A DNA stretch of 64,000 nucleotides from positions 310,001-374,000 of the forward strand of contig NZ_JBAKFF010000001.1 of NCBI RefSeq assembly GCF_040838345.1, given 5' to 3'. The notes under the pieces are model-generated. The model searched no databases and was not told the origin of the DNA. It worked only from the letters and a program-made list of their open reading frames with translations. The first letter of the stretch is position 1; the number at the start of each line of letters is the position of its first letter. This DNA comes from Spiribacter sp. 1M189 (GTDB lineage Bacteria > Pseudomonadota > Gammaproteobacteria > Nitrococcales > Nitrococcaceae). Of the stretch, positions 1 to 7,300 are shown one piece after another. Both the position numbers and the translations under genes were made by a program.

Positions 1-792
1 GATCGCGGCCTGCTGTTCGCCGATGCGGTCTACGAGGTCACCGCCGTCATCGACGGTGGGCTGGTGGATTTCGAAGCGCACCAGCAGCGCCTGCGCCGGA
101 GCCTTGGCGAACTTGATATCGCCTTCGACCCCGAGGCGGAGGATCTGCTGGGTATCCATCGGCAGCTTCTGCAACGCAATGATTTACGTGAGGGGCTGAT
201 CTATCTGCAGATCAGCCGTGGTGTGGCCGACCGGGACTTCGTCCAGCCCAGAGGTACACCGCCGTCCGTGATCCTTTTCACTCAGGCACTCCCATTGCTG
301 GAGGCACCGGCAGCGGCACGGGGTCTGCGGATCATCACGCGCCCGGATCTGCGCTGGCATCGCCGTGATATCAAGACCACCCAGCTGCTCTATCCTTCGA
401 TGATGAAATCCACCGCGGTGGCGGCCGGCGTGGACGACGTCTGGATGGTGGAAAACGGCGAGGTCACCGAGGGCAGTTCGAGCAACGCCCATATCATCAC
501 CGCTGAGGGCCAGCTCATCACTCGACCGCTGTCGCATGACATCCTGCATGGCATCACGCGTGCCGCGGTTCTGGATTATGCGGCCGAGGCGGACCTGGAG
601 GTGGTGGAGCGGCCATTCGGCGTGGCCGAGGCCCAAGCTGCCCGGGAGGCATTCGCGACCAGTGCCACGGCGTTCGTGACGCCAGTGGTGGAAATCAACG
701 GCCACCCGATCGGTGATGGGGCGCCCGGACCCGGCACGCGGCGGATCCGGGAGCGATATATCGCACGCAGCCGCGAGCGGCTGCAGTACTGA
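1..792 (+). CDS. dat: D-amino acid (D-alanine) aminotransferase, 5' truncated by window start
   Basis: Class IV PLP-dependent aminotransferase interconverting D-alanine and 2-oxoglutarate with pyruvate and D-glutamate, supplying D-amino acids for peptidoglycan. The reading frame is open from base 1 and starts with the family motif DRGLLFADAVYEV, so about 20 N-terminal residues lie outside the window. The Schiff-base lysine is in DIKTTQLL (Lys codon at 373-375), followed by the cofactor-binding VTEGSSSN motif and the GITR loop near the C-terminal third. 263 residues are visible, against about 285 for the family. Its stop codon directly abuts that of the convergent disulfide isomerase gene. Branched-chain aminotransferase is the main alternative, but the motif set fits D-alanine transaminase better. 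Confidence 0.88.
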   Translation, partial: DRGLLFADAVYEVTAVIDGGLVDFEAHQQRLRRSLGELDIAFDPEAEDLLGIHRQLLQRNDLREGLIYLQISRGVADRDFVQPRGTPPSVILFTQALPLLEAPAAARGLRIITRPDLRWHRRDIKTTQLLYPSMMKSTAVAAGVDDVWMVENGEVTEGSSSNAHIITAEGQLITRPLSHDILHGITRAAVLDYAAEADLEVVERPFGVAEAQAAREAFATSATAFVTPVVEINGHPIGDGAPGPGTRRIRERYIARSRERLQY

Positions 793-1566
793 CTACTCCG
801 GCCGTGGTCCGCCCATCACGGCCTCCAGTCGCTCGCCGCGGGGCAGACCCCGGGCCAGCCGAATGGCGCCGTCGGCGTCGCGGTAGAACACCGAGGGTGT
901 CCCGCGTATGCCAAGCTGGCTCATCAGCTCGTTATTCGACTGAACGGCCTGCTGGGCCTCGGCCGGGAGCCGGTCGGCCGGGGTGACACCGCCGTTGTCA
1001 AAGTTGGCCTCATGCTGATCGAGTGCGGCCGAGGGGTCTTCCGCTGCCAGCAGGGTAGCGGCTTTCGGCAGGCTGTCCTGGCGCAGCACACCCACCATGA
1101 CATGGCGAATCTGCACGTCGCCTGCCTCCACCCAGTCACGGGTCTGTTCATGGAAGCGATGGCAGAACGGACAGTTGGGGTCAGTGAACGCGTAGACGAT
1201 GCGCTCCGCGTCATCGTCGCCGTCGGTGATCCAGCTTGCCTCCGAGACCGCCTCCCACTCGCCTTCCGGTCGAGCGGCATTGGCCGCAGCGGAGAGCACG
1301 GGCTGCGACAGATTGGTGCCGTCGGCATCCAGCAGCGTGCCGACCACCACATGCTCGCCGTCGGAGGTCACGTAGGCCGCCAGGGTCTGTCCCTGGAAAC
1401 TGACGGTGTAGCCGGTCAGTCCGGCGGGCGCCTCGAAGGACTCGCCGATGGTCGCACCCCGATCCTCGAGGGCGGCGATGGGGGTGGGAAGGCCTTCCGA
1501 GGCGTCCTGTGCGGTGGCTGTGCCGCCGACGAGAAGGGCGAGAGCGGTGAGAATCAATCGGGTCAT
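793..1566 (-). CDS. DsbG/DsbC-like periplasmic thiol:disulfide interchange protein
   Basis: 257-residue secreted thioredoxin-fold protein that would isomerise or protect disulfides/cysteines in the periplasm. An N-terminal signal peptide (about residues 1-19, ending ATA-Q) is followed by a dimerisation-type N domain and a thioredoxin domain with the redox motif CPFC at 132-135 and a Thr-cisPro pair at 223-224. CPxC with Thr before cis-Pro is closer to DsbG than to DsbC (CGYC). DsbB is encoded elsewhere in the window (9917-10429), but isomerases of this class are normally kept reduced by DsbD, which is not seen here. Convergent with the aminotransferase, stop codons adjacent. Confidence 0.85.
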   Translation of the reverse strand: MTRLILTALALLVGGTATAQDASEGLPTPIAALEDRGATIGESFEAPAGLTGYTVSFQGQTLAAYVTSDGEHVVVGTLLDADGTNLSQPVLSAAANAARPEGEWEAVSEASWITDGDDDAERIVYAFTDPNCPFCHRFHEQTRDWVEAGDVQIRHVMVGVLRQDSLPKAATLLAAEDPSAALDQHEANFDNGGVTPADRLPAEAQQAVQSNNELMSQLGIRGTPSVFYRDADGAIRLARGLPRGERLEAVMGGPRPE

Positions 1567-1674
1567 GCCTGCATTGCCTTTTTGCTTGGTCGGTTGCGCG
1601 CTGCCGGGTTGGCGATCGGAAATTCATTGGAGCCTTTTCGGTATTGGAAGTTCGCGAGGCCGGTGCGGTCAACG

Positions 1675-1710
1675 AAAAAACCCCCGATCCGCCAGGCGGC
1701 ATCGGGGGTT
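1675..1710 (-). terminator. Rho-independent terminator of the HiPIP gene
   Basis: An 8-bp perfect stem (cccccgat at 1681-1688 with atcggggg at 1701-1708), extendable through gcc/ggc, is followed on the minus strand by a run of six T (1675-1680 as A on plus). It lies 20 bases beyond the HiPIP stop codon and ends that transcript before the DsbG-like gene. Confidence 0.88.
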
Positions 1711-1730
1711 TGTTATGCGCAGGGCTCGTC

Positions 1731-2066
1731 CTAGCTCATGGCGACCCAGGCGCTGCACCAGCCGTTGACGTTGACCAGCTTGCCCGGGAAAGCCGTGCAG
1801 CCGCCCCATTCCGCATCGGAATCGCCGAGATAGAGACGGCAGTTGCCGCAGATGGCACCCGGCTCACGCATGTCGTCCTTGTCAGCCGCATTGTTGACGT
1901 AGTTCAGGGCGATGGCCGTGGGGTCATCCTCCGAGAGCTTCGGCATATCCTGGGCCAGGGCGTTCGAGCCACGCACGCTCATGTAGGCGAGCGGTGCAGC
2001 GGCGACACCCATCAGGGCACCCCGAAGCAGGCGACGGCGGTCATTACTGAAATTATTGTCGGTCAT
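1731..2066 (-). CDS. High-potential iron-sulfur protein (HiPIP)
   Basis: 111-residue periplasmic one-electron carrier with a [4Fe-4S] cluster at high potential, typical of purple sulfur bacteria and related halophilic gammaproteobacteria. It has a twin-arginine signal (RRR at 10-12, hydrophobic stretch to about 39, ending ALAQ) so the cluster is inserted before export. The four cluster cysteines have the family spacing: C73-x2-C76, C90 and C104, with aromatic residues around them (Tyr, Trp, Phe). Located 150 bases downstream of the flavoprotein/TDT operon on the same strand and closed by a strong terminator. An electron-acceptor role for the neighbouring periplasmic flavoprotein is an inference from position only. 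Confidence 0.93.
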   Translation of the reverse strand: MTDNNFSNDRRRLLRGALMGVAAAPLAYMSVRGSNALAQDMPKLSEDDPTAIALNYVNNAADKDDMREPGAICGNCRLYLGDSDAEWGGCTAFPGKLVNVNGWCSAWVAMS

Positions 2067-2101
2067 GGTCTTCCCCTTGGATTGTGGAAAGGAAAATCTG
2101 T

Positions 2102-2116
2102 TTGCAATCGTTGCAA
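2102..2116. promoter_or_regulatory. Paired TTGCAA palindromes upstream of HiPIP
   Basis: TTGCAA-tcg-TTGCAA forms a 15-base inverted repeat built from two self-palindromes whose centres are nine bases apart, 36 bases upstream of the HiPIP start. It could be an operator for an own promoter of the HiPIP gene; no regulator is assigned. Confidence 0.3.
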
Positions 2117-2216
2117 TCTCTGCGTGGAGGGTACCGGTCGGCGTCCCGTGCGAAAAGGTGGTCCGTCAGAGAACTTGATCTGACGCAATTCCCCCGCGTC
2201 AGGGTGCCCTGAGGCC

Positions 2217-3176
2217 TCAGCCCTCGGCCACGCAGATCTGGCCCCGGCGTGCGGCACGTCCGGTGAGCAGGATCAGCCAGCCGATCAGCGCCGTCGTGGC
2301 AGCAACCATGATGCCCCCCAGCCAGAGCGTCCAGGGCGTCCCGGTCAGTTCGTGGTACATCAGCAGGGCCACCGTCATGGCGGCCAGCGGAAACGAGTAG
2401 GCCCAGAATGAGAGGAAGAAATCGAGCGCTGCGAATCGGCGCGCCTGCGTCGCCAGCAGCAGCGTCAGAAACAGCCCGATATTGACCAGAATCCGGCCAA
2501 ATGTGTCCAGCTCGCCGACCAGTGCCATATAGGCGATGAACCCGGCGGCGGGGGGAGCGACCAGAATGAATAGCGTCGGCAGCAGCCGGCCCGGCAGCGG
2601 GGCATGGAAGATGACTCGGTAGAAGACGATGGTCAGCAGGATGATCCAGAAGACCACACCGATGCTGAAGAAGAACCAGGAGATCGACGGATAGCCATGT
2701 GTCATCCCGGCGATGGGCACCAGAATATTGCCGACCGCCGGAATGAACCAGGCCGGGTTCATGTGCACCACTTCGAAATGGGCGTGATGCATCCAGCGGT
2801 TGATGATGAAAACCGTCAGCACCAGCTGCAGGGCGCTGCCCAGCGCCCAGAGCCAGAGCGACAGCGTCGGCGTCAGATGCCGTAGGGCGGTGCCGAGCAG
2901 GATCAGGCTGATGCTGATGGTGGGAAAAAAGCTGAGCTTGACCGGATGATCAAGCTCGGCCCTGACCGCTTCCGGGTAGCGCAGTGCCTTGGCGATGTAG
3001 GCGATGAGCAGCACCCCGAACACGGCGGCGACCACGAATACCAGGCCCTGCCCGATGACCGGCGGCGTTCCGATCACCTCGCCGGCCTTCTGCCAGACCA
3101 GCGTCAGCCCCGAGAGCCCCATCACCATGGCGAAAAAGGCGATGGGCAGATTCTGCAGCCGTGTCCCGTCGCTCAT
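2217..3176 (-). CDS. TDT/SLAC1-family anion channel or exporter (TehA-like)
   Basis: 319-residue inner-membrane protein with about ten hydrophobic segments, resembling the tellurite-resistance/dicarboxylate transporter (TDT) family that includes TehA, plant SLAC1 and the fungal sulfite exporter Ssu1. The N-terminus (LPIAFFAMVMGLSGL) matches the first pore helix of this family and the protein ends in a short basic loop. It is the third gene of a run with the flavoprotein (3543-4877) and the small membrane protein, separated from the latter by 7 bases. With a sulfide-oxidase-like partner, efflux of a sulfur oxyanion is a reasonable inference; the substrate cannot be read from the sequence. Confidence 0.82.
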   Translation of the reverse strand: MSDGTRLQNLPIAFFAMVMGLSGLTLVWQKAGEVIGTPPVIGQGLVFVVAAVFGVLLIAYIAKALRYPEAVRAELDHPVKLSFFPTISISLILLGTALRHLTPTLSLWLWALGSALQLVLTVFIINRWMHHAHFEVVHMNPAWFIPAVGNILVPIAGMTHGYPSISWFFFSIGVVFWIILLTIVFYRVIFHAPLPGRLLPTLFILVAPPAAGFIAYMALVGELDTFGRILVNIGLFLTLLLATQARRFAALDFFLSFWAYSFPLAAMTVALLMYHELTGTPWTLWLGGIMVAATTALIGWLILLTGRAARRGQICVAEG

Positions 3177-3183
3177 GAATGCC

Positions 3184-3531
3184 TCAGGCGGTTTTCCTCA
3201 TCAGCAGCTGAACGGGCGGGTAGAGAATCATCCCCGAGGCGATGCCGATGCCGATGCCGGCGCCGATCACCCCGAGGTAGTCAATGCCGCTTTGCAGGTG
3301 GGTGAGGCTGGCGCCTGTCCAGATCGGGAAGTAGAGCGCCGCCGCAATGCCCAGCAGCACACCCAGTCCCGCCGCGGTGATGATACCGCTGGAGATATTG
3401 AGTACCTGATGCCGCCCGATGACGCGTGCCAGCAGGACAAGGTCGACGAGGATGACCAGTGCCAGCGGCAGCAGGATGGGCCGGACGAGTTCGAGGACGA
3501 CCGCGAGAATGCCGAAAATCGAGAATTCCAT
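3184..3531 (-). CDS. Small inner-membrane protein of the flavoprotein operon, function unknown
   Basis: 115 residues with about three to four hydrophobic segments and almost no soluble domain; I do not recognise the family. The start was placed at the ATG at 3531 because a good ribosome-binding site (AAGGAGA) precedes it; a longer frame reading back to 3615 would run into the flavoprotein gene. It lies 11 bases after the flavoprotein stop and 7 bases before the TDT gene, so the three are co-transcribed and probably act together, for example as a membrane anchor or quinone-side partner. That role is a guess from context. Confidence 0.7.
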   Translation of the reverse strand: MEFSIFGILAVVLELVRPILLPLALVILVDLVLLARVIGRHQVLNISSGIITAAGLGVLLGIAAALYFPIWTGASLTHLQSGIDYLGVIGAGIGIGIASGMILYPPVQLLMRKTA

Positions 3532-3542
3532 GATCGCTCTCC

Positions 3543-4877
3543 TTAGACCCGGCCGCGCAGCATGGCGTTGTAGGCGGCATGCAGCATGCGTTCCTTGAGA
3601 AACCACGGTGCCCACTGGGGCTCAAAGGGATCAAGGAAGTCGAACGACGGCGTCATCTCGAGTGAGAAGTCGAACTCCACCAGCATGGCCTGGCCGCGCT
3701 CGGTGATGAGCGGACAGGAGGTGTAGCCGTTCCACTCGGCCGGGAATTCCCTGCCCTCGATGGCGGCGACCAGGTTGTCCGCGACCACGGGCGCCTGGGC
3801 CTTAACGCTGGCGGCGGTCTTGCCGATGGGCGTCCCCACCACATCACCGGCGCCGAACACGTTCGGGTAGCGGCGATGCTGCATGGTGTACTGATCGACC
3901 TCGAGCCAGCCCTGGAAATTGCCCTCCTGCCAGCCGAGGTCGCCATAGCGGATCATGTCCGGTGCGGACATGGGCGGCACGACGTGGATGAAATCGTAGT
4001 CGAGCACCCGCGCACCCTCCGGTGTCGCGAAGGTGGCCTGGCGCTTCTCCGGATCGATGCCCGACAGCGGATGATTCCACTCGATGGCGATATCGCGCTC
4101 CTCCGGGAAGTAGCGCTCCAGGAAGGCGTGGATGTCCGGCTGCGAGAAAAGCCCCTCACCCGGCGGCAGGTAGTGGAGCTCGGCGCGGTCACGCATGCCG
4201 TTATCCTGCAGTGCGTCCTCGATCAGCATCGTCACCTTGAGCGGTGCGCCGGCGCATTTGATCGGCCCGGGCGGCCGGGTGAAAAGGCCGACACCGCCCG
4301 ACTCGACGAATTGACGGGCGGCCTGCCAGGTCCGCGTGGCATTCTGCGGATCGGCATAGACGCAGCCCACGCCGTTGCTGCCGATCAGTGCCGGCTCCAT
4401 GCCTTCGATCTGATCGAAATTGAGCTGGAGTCCGGTGGTGATGACCAGATAGTCATAGTCCACCCGATCGCCGCTGGCGGTTTCCACCTGATTGTTATCG
4501 GGGTGGAAGGCAACGACATCGTCCTGGATCCATTCGTCCACCGGCGGGATGAACCGCCGGTTGGGATCCTCGACCTGTGCCGCGTCCCAGACGCCCGTGG
4601 CCACCAGTGTCAGTCCGGGCTGGTAGATGTGGGTCATGCGACTGTCGACCAGCGTGATCCGTGCCCCGTCCAGCTGTCGGGTAAGGCGGGTCGCAATGGA
4701 GATGCCAGCGGCACCGGCGCCCGCGATGACAATCCGGGCATTGGTCGACACGGCCTTCGCCGGCGTGCTGGCAAGCAACGATCCGGTACCGAGACCACCG
4801 GCCGCGGCACCGGCGGCCAGTGCCGATCCCGCCAGGAATCGCCGGCGCGATGTGTTGGTTGGTTTTGAGTGACTCAT
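3543..4877 (-). CDS. Tat-exported sulfide:quinone oxidoreductase-like flavoprotein
   Basis: 444-residue FAD-dependent oxidoreductase of the sulfide:quinone oxidoreductase (SQR)/flavocytochrome c family. A twin-arginine signal (SRRRFLAGS at 10-18, cleavage near 42) predicts a periplasmic enzyme. The FAD-binding glycine motif is at 51-60 (IAGAGAAGIS) and the second FAD contact is NVFGAGD (339-345). PIKCAGAP (205-212) carries the cysteine shared with type II SQR (Cys201 of human SQOR). The second redox cysteine expected in GDC is a valine (V346). Other cysteines are C172 and C388. A GGAGGAGG ribosome-binding site precedes the ATG. First gene of an operon with a small membrane protein and a TDT channel; divergent from a Crp/Fnr regulator. 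Sulfide or polysulfide chemistry is likely but the altered cysteine set leaves the substrate open. Confidence 0.8.
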   Translation of the reverse strand: MSHSKPTNTSRRRFLAGSALAAGAAAGGLGTGSLLASTPAKAVSTNARIVIAGAGAAGISIATRLTRQLDGARITLVDSRMTHIYQPGLTLVATGVWDAAQVEDPNRRFIPPVDEWIQDDVVAFHPDNNQVETASGDRVDYDYLVITTGLQLNFDQIEGMEPALIGSNGVGCVYADPQNATRTWQAARQFVESGGVGLFTRPPGPIKCAGAPLKVTMLIEDALQDNGMRDRAELHYLPPGEGLFSQPDIHAFLERYFPEERDIAIEWNHPLSGIDPEKRQATFATPEGARVLDYDFIHVVPPMSAPDMIRYGDLGWQEGNFQGWLEVDQYTMQHRRYPNVFGAGDVVGTPIGKTAASVKAQAPVVADNLVAAIEGREFPAEWNGYTSCPLITERGQAMLVEFDFSLEMTPSFDFLDPFEPQWAPWFLKERMLHAAYNAMLRGRV

Positions 4878-4949
4878 TAGTTCCTCCTCCCCGAGGGCGT
4901 GGTGTTCCCCCGCTTGGTGCAGGGTCTCTCGAGCCCAGGGATCCCAACA

Positions 4950-4962
4950 GTGACAAAGTCAC
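4950..4962. promoter_or_regulatory. GTGAC-aaa-GTCAC inverted repeat in the divergent intergenic region
   Basis: Perfect 5-bp inverted repeat with a 3-base spacer between the flavoprotein operon and the Crp/Fnr gene. Position between divergent starts suggests an operator; the cognate protein is unknown. Confidence 0.4.
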
Positions 4963-4992
4963 CGAGCTCGCGCGCAGGAACTGCCAGAGTTG

Positions 4993-5006
4993 TTGACCTG
5001 GATCAT
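4993..5006. promoter_or_regulatory. FNR-type box upstream of the Crp/Fnr gene
   Basis: TTGAC-ctgg-ATCAT matches the FNR/DNR consensus TTGAT-N4-ATCAA at eight of ten positions and lies 16-30 bases before the regulator start. The regulator downstream has the E..SR recognition-helix residues that read TTGA half-sites, so autoregulation is plausible. Confidence 0.45.
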
Positions 5007-5022
5007 CAAAGCGTGAGTACCG

Positions 5023-5763
5023 ATGCAAGAACTGTCTGAAGCTTCTCCTTGCCTGGCGCTCGATGCGGCGACGCCCGAGCTGCTGGGTGATGAGGCAATC
5101 GAGCGGCTGCGCGCGATTGCCATTCAACATGGAGCGGCCGAGGCCGGTACGCGGATATTCCGAGCCGGTGAACCCTTCAGGGCCATTTATGGCGTGCGTA
5201 TCGGCGCGATCAAGGCAGTCCGCCACGACGAGGCCGGCGACGAGCAGGTCGTCGCCTTCCACCTCCCCGGCGAGTTTTTCGGACTCACCGGAATCCATTC
5301 CGATCGCTACGTGAATACGGCCATCGCCCTTGAGCGTACTGCGGTCTGTGCGCTGCCCTATCAGCGACTGTTTCAGGTGGCCAATGAGCAGCCGCGCCTG
5401 CGCCGGCAGCTGATGCGCTTGATGAGTGGCGTGATTCTGACCGAACAGGATCAGTACGCCGCCATGGCCGGTCATACGGCGGATGCCCGGCTGGCCTTCC
5501 TGCTGCTTGACCTGCGCGAGCGCCTCTCCCGTGGTGGCCCACCGCGGGAGCGGCTGCGTCTGCCGATGACGCGTGCCGAGCTGGGAAGCTCGGTGGGGCT
5601 TGCCCCGGAGACCACCAGTCGCGTTTTCCAGCAGTTCCGCCGGGGCGAGCTGATCGAGGCGAGTGGCCGCAACATCCGATTCCTGGATATTGGCGGCCTG
5701 GGTCGCCTCGCTGTTCCCCTCATGCATCCCGGTCATAACGCCAATCGGACCAGTGCCGCCTGA
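5023..5763 (+). CDS. Crp/Fnr-family transcriptional regulator
   Basis: 246-residue regulator with an N-terminal cyclic-nucleotide-binding-type beta roll (about 25-125), a dimerisation helix (about 128-150) and a C-terminal winged helix-turn-helix (about 181-211). The recognition helix APETTSRVF keeps the Glu, Ser and Arg that in FNR contact TTGAT. Only two cysteines are present (10 and 109), so the N-terminal [4Fe-4S] cysteine cluster of FNR is absent; the signal sensed is therefore unknown, and DNR-like haem/NO sensing or another ligand is possible. Divergently transcribed from the SQR-like flavoprotein operon with an FNR-type box and a GTGAC palindrome between them, so it probably controls that operon. 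Confidence 0.88.
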   Translation: MQELSEASPCLALDAATPELLGDEAIERLRAIAIQHGAAEAGTRIFRAGEPFRAIYGVRIGAIKAVRHDEAGDEQVVAFHLPGEFFGLTGIHSDRYVNTAIALERTAVCALPYQRLFQVANEQPRLRRQLMRLMSGVILTEQDQYAAMAGHTADARLAFLLLDLRERLSRGGPPRERLRLPMTRAELGSSVGLAPETTSRVFQQFRRGELIEASGRNIRFLDIGGLGRLAVPLMHPGHNANRTSAA

Positions 5764-5807
5764 CGCCGCGCGCCAGACGCGCACCGTGCCGATCGGCCGG
5801 GCACTGA

Positions 5808-6203
5808 TCAGCCTTGGCTTTTCGTACTCTGCCGGCTCCCGGTAGCCGGGGTGGACGGCACCGCCTCGCGGACTGCCCGCATCTGCTCGAACCAGCTCTG
5901 CCAGAGCTGGCTGCGCATGTGCAGTGCGCTGCGGGAGAATTCCGACATCATGTCGACCATGCCATTCATGCCGGGTACGTCTCCGGCGCCGCGCTGCAAT
6001 TCATTCACCGCTCGCTCCTCGAGCTGCAGCGTTTTTTCCACCGCCTTCTGGGTCGTGTCGAGTTCGCGGCGATAAACGCTCTCGAAGCCGCCGGCTTCAC
6101 CGTCGGTCGGTGTGAGTGCCTTCATGCTACCCATCATGTATTCGCGCTGAATGTCCATCCACTCGCGGGCGAGGTCCATCATTTCGCTCTGCTGTCCAGC
6201 CAT
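5808..6203 (-). CDS. Phasin-family protein (PHA granule-associated)
   Basis: 131-residue mostly helical, amphipathic protein, Met- and Gln-rich, with an AREWMDIQREYMMGSMKAL-type N-terminal helix and a long second helix ending in WQSWFEQMRAV. This matches small phasins that coat polyhydroxyalkanoate granules. No PHA synthase or depolymerase is next to it, so function rests on family resemblance alone. The start at 6203 has GGAGG upstream. It stands alone between the Crp/Fnr gene and a divergent PRPP synthetase gene. Confidence 0.65.
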   Translation of the reverse strand: MAGQQSEMMDLAREWMDIQREYMMGSMKALTPTDGEAGGFESVYRRELDTTQKAVEKTLQLEERAVNELQRGAGDVPGMNGMVDMMSEFSRSALHMRSQLWQSWFEQMRAVREAVPSTPATGSRQSTKSQG

Positions 6204-6272
6204 TTTGGCTTGCCTCCTTTCAATCGCGTTTCGCTTTCGGTCACCTGTCGGGCAATTAGAACCATTCGAGCG

Positions 6273-6296
6273 TTCCCCGGGGAATCGGAAATTCCG
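6273..6296. promoter_or_regulatory. Two adjacent palindromes between phasin and PRPP synthetase genes
   Basis: TTCCCCGGGGAA (6273-6284) is a perfect 12-base palindrome, followed directly by CGGAAATTCCG (6286-6296), palindromic except at its centre. They lie in a divergent intergenic region and may be operators; no regulator is assigned. Confidence 0.25.
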
Positions 6297-6349
6297 CCCG
6301 ACATCGCTTCCGACTGGCCCTGATCGTCCGTCGTGGTTACCCTGCCGCC

Positions 6350-7300
6350 ATGGATAGCAGACCCGTCCGGCTCTTCGCTCCCGCCAGTCAGACCGAGCTG
6401 GCGGATAGCGTAGCGACGCACCTCGACGTTGATCTCGATTCCCTCGAGGAGCGGGATTTCGAGGATGGTGAGCACAAGACCCGGCTGCTTCGGCCGGTGG
6501 CCGGCAGTGACTGTCATGTGATTCAGTCGCTCTATGGCCATGACGGTTACTCGGTCAACGACCGGCTGGTGCGGACACTCTTTCTGCTCGCCGAACTGCG
6601 TGATCACGATGCGGCTCGGGTAACGGCGGTGCTCCCATACCTGGCTTATGCCCGCAAGGATCGCCGAACCAAGCCGCTGGACCCGGTGGCAACCCGCTAT
6701 GTCGCCCAGTTGCTGGAGGCCGTTGGTGTCGACCGCGTTGATACGCTCGATGTGCACAACCCGTCCGCTTTCGAGAACGCGTTCCGCGTGCCGGTCCGCA
6801 ACATCGAGGCGGGTCCGGAGCTGGCCGACGCACTGCTCGAGCGCGATCGACCCGCCGCCGTCACCGTCGTTTCCCCCGACGCCGGCGGCTACAAGCGCGC
6901 CGAGCGCTTTCGCGAGATCCTCGCCGAGCGCACCGGGACGCGGCCCGGTCTCGCCTTCATGGAGAAAAAACGCAGTGCTGGCACGGTGAGCGGCGACACG
7001 CTCGTGGGGGAGGTGGATGGCACGACGGCTGTCCTCGTCGATGACATGATCAGTACCGGTGGGACCCTTGCCCGGGCCGCCAGTGCATGCCGACAGGGCG
7101 GCGCCGATCGGGTGGTGGCCGTGGCGACCCACGGGCTTTTCACGGCGGATGCCAGGGCAACCCTCAAGGCTGCGCCGGTGGATCGGATCTACATCACCGA
7201 CAGTCTTGTGGCTGCGAGGCGGGCTGGTGATGCGCTGGGCGAGCGGCTCGCCGTCGTGGCGGCCGGCCCCATTCTCGCCGAAGCGATCGCCAATGGCTGA
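6350..7300 (+). CDS. Ribose-phosphate diphosphokinase (PRPP synthetase) family protein, divergent form
   Basis: 316-residue PRPP-synthetase-like enzyme transferring pyrophosphate from ATP to ribose 5-phosphate. It keeps the catalytic flexible loop (ARKDRRTKP, 101-109), the VVSPDAGG region (163-170) and the PRPP-binding loop VLVDDMISTGGT (228-239). The segment around 133-142 (DVHNPSAFEN) differs from the DLH-containing sequence of the main housekeeping enzyme, suggesting a second, differently regulated form such as a class II/III type. Its stop abuts the convergent kinase gene. An alternative pentose-phosphate substrate cannot be excluded. Confidence 0.82.
   Translation: MDSRPVRLFAPASQTELADSVATHLDVDLDSLEERDFEDGEHKTRLLRPVAGSDCHVIQSLYGHDGYSVNDRLVRTLFLLAELRDHDAARVTAVLPYLAYARKDRRTKPLDPVATRYVAQLLEAVGVDRVDTLDVHNPSAFENAFRVPVRNIEAGPELADALLERDRPAAVTVVSPDAGGYKRAERFREILAERTGTRPGLAFMEKKRSAGTVSGDTLVGEVDGTTAVLVDDMISTGGTLARAASACRQGGADRVVAVATHGLFTADARATLKAAPVDRIYITDSLVAARRAGDALGERLAVVAAGPILAEAIANG

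Noticed and set aside
3876-4868. 330-codon open frame on the plus strand opposite the flavoprotein gene
   Set aside because: Low-complexity His/Arg/Gly composition, no family resemblance; antisense shadow of a well-supported gene in GC-rich DNA.
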